NCBI RefSeq assembly: GCF_002119685.1
Contig: NZ_CP021108.1
Location: 1,054,001 to 1,118,000 of the forward strand
Length of the DNA stretch: 64,000 bases
Source of the DNA: Bordetella genomosp. 8
GTDB lineage: Bacteria > Pseudomonadota > Gammaproteobacteria > Burkholderiales > Burkholderiaceae_B
Direction: 5' to 3'
The position numbers and the translations under genes were made by a program. Of this stretch, positions 61,810 through 64,000 are shown piece after piece. Position 1 is the first letter of the stretch; every line of letters starts with the position of its first letter. A model generated the notes under the pieces. It searched no databases. It was not told the origin of the DNA and worked only from the letters and a program-made list of their open reading frames with translations.

Positions 61810-62361
61810 ATGTCGGAAGCCTTGACCCTGTCGCGCATCGAAAGCCTGTTCGCGGGCTACGGCAGCGCCTACTACGGCCGCGAGGCCATCACGCAGACCG
61901 AGCATGCCCTGCAATGCGCGGCGCTGGCGGAGCAGGCGGGCGAAACGCCGGCCACCATCGCCGCCAGCCTGCTGCACGACATCGGCCATCTGGTCATGGC
62001 CGAGAGCACGCTCGAGGACAAGCGCCACCAGGACATCGGCGCTCGCGCGCTGCTGGGCCTGGTGGGCGAAAGCGTCATCGCGCCGGTGCGCCTGCACGTG
62101 CCGGCCAAGCGCTATCTGTGCGCGGTGGACGCGGATTACTGGTCCACGCTGTCGCAGGCGTCCAAGGATACCCTGGTGTTGCAGGGCGGCCCTTACACCG
62201 CGCGCGAAGTCGAGGCCTTCGAACGCCTGCCGTACTTCGCCGAGGCGGTGCGCCTGCGCCGATACGATGACCTGGCCAAGGTACCCGGCGCGGCCACGCC
62301 GACGCTGCGCCATTACCTGGACATGCTGGAGACGGTGACGGCGGTCGACAAGGCCGCCTGA
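61810..62361 (+). CDS. PhnZ-like HD-domain phosphonate oxygenase
   Basis: HD-fold protein of the phosphonate-degradation-operon group, 183 residues. PhnZ is a mixed-valence di-iron oxygenase that cleaves the C-P bond of 2-amino-1-hydroxyethylphosphonate. Metal ligands fit by position: His32 (TEHALQCAALAE), His56-Asp57 (LLHDIGH), His73, His96 (RLHVPAKRY) and an Asp near 153-154. A Tyr-x-x-Glu pair (YGRE, 22-25) matches the PhnZ lid residues that distinguish it from ordinary HD phosphohydrolases. It follows phnE closely, which supports a role in using the imported phosphonate. No PhnY hydroxylase gene is seen in the window. Confidence 0.85.
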   Translation: MSEALTLSRIESLFAGYGSAYYGREAITQTEHALQCAALAEQAGETPATIAASLLHDIGHLVMAESTLEDKRHQDIGARALLGLVGESVIAPVRLHVPAKRYLCAVDADYWSTLSQASKDTLVLQGGPYTAREVEAFERLPYFAEAVRLRRYDDLAKVPGAATPTLRHYLDMLETVTAVDKAA

Positions 62362-62395
62362 CGCGCGCGGCGGCCACGCCGCGAGCAGGGCACCG

Positions 62396-63460
62396 TCAGT
62401 TCATCCTGATGTTCAGCGTCGTGATGATCCCGTGCCATTTCTGGGTATCGTCGCGCACCGTCTGCTGGAACTTCTGCTGCGTCCAGGTCTGGACGGCCAG
62501 TCCCTGCTCCAGCATCTTTTTCTGGGTGTCGGGATCCGTCAGCGCCTTGTTGATGGCGTCGTGCAGCTTGGCCACCACGGCCGGGGGCGTGCCGGCGCGC
62601 ACGAAAACACCGTACCAGGGCTCATAGTCGAAGCCCTTCACGCCAGCCTCCTGCATGGTGGGCAGGTCGGGCAGCGATGCCGCGCGCGCCGCGCCCGACG
62701 TCGCCAGCGGGCGCACCTGGCCGCTGCGGATGTAGGGCAGCACCGCGGGGATGGTCAATAGCATCGCCTCGATGCGGCCGGAGATCAGGTCGGTGATGGC
62801 CGGCCCGGAACCCTTGTAGGGTATGTGGGTCAGCGTCAGCTGTTCCTTGGACTGCAGCCATGCCATGGGCAGGTGGCCGGCGCTGCCCACGCCGCCGGAT
62901 CCGTAGTTGACCGCGCCGGGGTGGGCGCGGGCGTAGTCCAGGAATTCCTTGAACGTCTTGACCGGCATGGAATTCGTCACCACCAGCACATTCGGCGTCT
63001 GGCCGACGTAGGCGACCGGCGTGATGTCCTTCAGCGGCTCGTAGCTCAGATGCGGATACAGCGACGCGTTGAAGGCGAAGCCGATGTGCTCCAGCATGAA
63101 GGTGTAGCCGTCCGGATTCGAGCGGGCCAGCATGGTGCCGGCGATGGTGCCCCCCGCGCCGCCACGATTGTCGGCGACCACGGTCTGGCCCAGGATGCGC
63201 CCGACCTTGTCGGCCAGGACGCGGCCGATGATGTCCGTCGTGCCGCCGGGCGCGTAGGGAATCAGCATGGTCAGGGGCTTGGTGGGCCAATCGTCGGCGG
63301 CATGCGCCGGCACGGCCGCGAGCGTCGAGAGCGCCGCGCACGCGATGAGGCCGGTGGCGGCCCGCACCAGCCAACGCCGCGTGGGGCGGATCCCGATGCC
63401 ATGGTCCGGTGCCACCGGCGCACGCCTGGGCTGGCCGTACTCCTTATTGTCGTCCTGCAT
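62396..63460 (-). CDS. Bug-family tripartite tricarboxylate transporter receptor
   Basis: Second periplasmic Bug/TctC-type solute-binding protein in the window. Signal peptide region RRWLVRAATGLIACAALSTLAAVPAHA-ADDWP, preceded by an unusually long n-region. Family segments: WPTKPLTMLIPYAPGGTTDIIGRVLADKVG, VVADNRGGAGGTIAGTMLARSNPDGYTFML and LPDLPTMQEAGVKGFDYEPWYGVFVRAGTP. The ATG at 63460 (354 residues) has AAGGGAGG about 7 bases upstream; an ATG at 63502 is less well placed. It is divergent from a likely enolase-superfamily gene, which suggests that the receptor feeds that enzyme's pathway. Confidence 0.92.
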   Translation of the reverse strand: MQDDNKEYGQPRRAPVAPDHGIGIRPTRRWLVRAATGLIACAALSTLAAVPAHAADDWPTKPLTMLIPYAPGGTTDIIGRVLADKVGRILGQTVVADNRGGAGGTIAGTMLARSNPDGYTFMLEHIGFAFNASLYPHLSYEPLKDITPVAYVGQTPNVLVVTNSMPVKTFKEFLDYARAHPGAVNYGSGGVGSAGHLPMAWLQSKEQLTLTHIPYKGSGPAITDLISGRIEAMLLTIPAVLPYIRSGQVRPLATSGAARAASLPDLPTMQEAGVKGFDYEPWYGVFVRAGTPPAVVAKLHDAINKALTDPDTQKKMLEQGLAVQTWTQQKFQQTVRDDTQKWHGIITTLNIRMN

Positions 63461-63747
63461 CCTTGCCTCCCTTGACGCCTCTGCGGGACGCGAATGGTCC
63501 ACACGGCTTCAATATCGTTGTCGTTTGTACAACTACTAGCCAGGGGATTGTGATGCCGCCCGGTGCAGGCCGTCAATCGGGCAAAAACGCATATGTTTAT
63601 AAGTGCCGGGTTCCATGCAGCGCAGCAAGAATCGGCATCGTTGCGAGCGGAACATTATCGTAGTAGTGTACGCAACGACGATAACAACGAAGCCGACGGG
63701 AACATCCCACGGATCAATATCCCCGGCTCAGCCATCGAGGCCGCACT
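63461..63747. promoter_or_regulatory. Divergent control region with paired 22-25-bp operator-like motifs
   Basis: The plus-strand motif at 63514-63538 (ATCGTTGTCGTTTGTAC then AACTACTA) reappears on the minus strand at 63661-63682 as ATCGTCGTTGCGTACACTACTA. The two sites face each other across about 147 bases, one near each divergent start. This suggests binding of one regulator at both promoters. GTTGT...ACAAC symmetry within the first motif recalls GntR-type operators. Confidence 0.5.
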
Positions 63748-64000
63748 TTGAGCACCATCCGCAAGATCACCCTGCGCCGCTTGCGCCTGCCCCTGTCCAG
63801 CCCGTACCGGCTGTCCTATCGCACCTTCACCGAATTCGAGCCCTACCTGGTGGAACTGGAAGACGACAGCGGGCGGCAGTCGTTCGCGGATGGCCACGTG
63901 TCGCCGGGTTCCAGCAGCGAAACGCGGGAAGGTGCCTGGGCGTTCTGCCTGGAACAATTGGCGCGATTGCCGGGGCGCGATGCCGCGCAGGCCAAGCAGG
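63748..64000 (+). CDS. Mandelate racemase/muconate lactonizing enzyme-like protein (5' part)
   Basis: Only the first 84 codons are in the window; the gene runs off the right edge. The visible part (STIRKITLRRLRLPLSSPYRLSYRTFTEFEPYLVELEDDSGRQSFADGHVSPGSSSETREGAWAFCLEQLARLPGRDAAQ) looks like the N-terminal capping domain of the mandelate racemase/muconate lactonizing branch of the enolase superfamily. The catalytic barrel is beyond the end, so the call is tentative. The start is a TTG at 63748 with GAGG 7 bases upstream. Divergent from a Bug receptor, a common pairing for organic acid catabolism in this group. Confidence 0.65.
   Translation, partial: MSTIRKITLRRLRLPLSSPYRLSYRTFTEFEPYLVELEDDSGRQSFADGHVSPGSSSETREGAWAFCLEQLARLPGRDAAQAKQ

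Overview
The window is a gene-dense, high-GC bacterial chromosome segment. Gene content, conserved neighbourhoods and intergenic style point to a betaproteobacterium of the Alcaligenaceae, most like Bordetella or Achromobacter. Supporting signs are two Bug-type periplasmic receptors, an 87-residue second-type IF-1, a tkt-gap-pgk cluster, a malic enzyme fused to a phosphotransacetylase-like domain, and a dispersed GC-rich intergenic repeat. I see no phage, insertion sequence, CRISPR array, rRNA gene or classical transcription factor. Most of the window is core chromosome with scattered accessory genes.

Layout. 0-11.4 kb: bioB, a YciI-like protein, a 2104-residue glycine-repeat autotransporter, a Bug receptor followed by a protein with three RidA-like repeats, and TspO. 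11.6-12 kb: a tRNA cluster (Ala-GGC, Glu-TTC, Asp-GTC) ending in an intrinsic terminator. 12.2-20.3 kb: an aldo/keto reductase, then the envelope and RNA operon miaB-phoH-ybeY-corC-lnt on the minus strand, a PAP2 phosphatase and hslR. 20.3-24.6 kb: an accessory patch with an SMP-30-like secreted protein, a PheC-like periplasmic protein, an FRG-domain protein, a haloacid dehalogenase and a coiled-coil membrane protein. 24.6-34.1 kb: queA-tgt-yajC-secD-secF (minus strand), divergent dacB, then upp and cysG. 34.4-41.3 kb: a secreted unknown, an ElaB/YqjD-YqjE-YqjK-like trio, ubiD, a lytic transglycosylase, an aminotransferase and a degenerate GlcE-like protein. 41.5-50.7 kb: maeB, an orphan barstar-like gene, rsmE, tkt-gap-pgk and a GST. 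50.8-55.5 kb: a diguanylate cyclase, cbpA, a Mog/MoaB protein, a small lipoprotein, a small helical protein and the second infA. 55.9-64 kb: a DUF3311/sodium-solute symporter pair, an acyltransferase, a phnCDE phosphonate transporter followed by a PhnZ-like HD-domain oxygenase, a second Bug receptor, and the start of a likely enolase-superfamily gene that runs off the end.

Functional links. miaB and queA/tgt modify tRNA; ybeY and rsmE act on the ribosome. yajC-secDF, lnt, dacB and the autotransporter serve protein export and the envelope. maeB, tkt, gap and pgk form a central carbon block. phnCDE plus the HD protein look like phosphonate uptake coupled to oxidative C-P cleavage, although no PhnY partner lies in the window. 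The two Bug receptors probably serve uptake of small organic acids by nearby catabolic genes.

The less ordinary items are the autotransporter with its hairpin at the stop codon and spaced palindromes upstream, the triple RidA-like protein, the FRG-domain and barstar-like orphans, the 12-bp tandem repeats between queA and dacB, the dispersed repeat, and paired operator-like motifs in the last intergenic region. I did not find a convincing wholly new multi-gene system.
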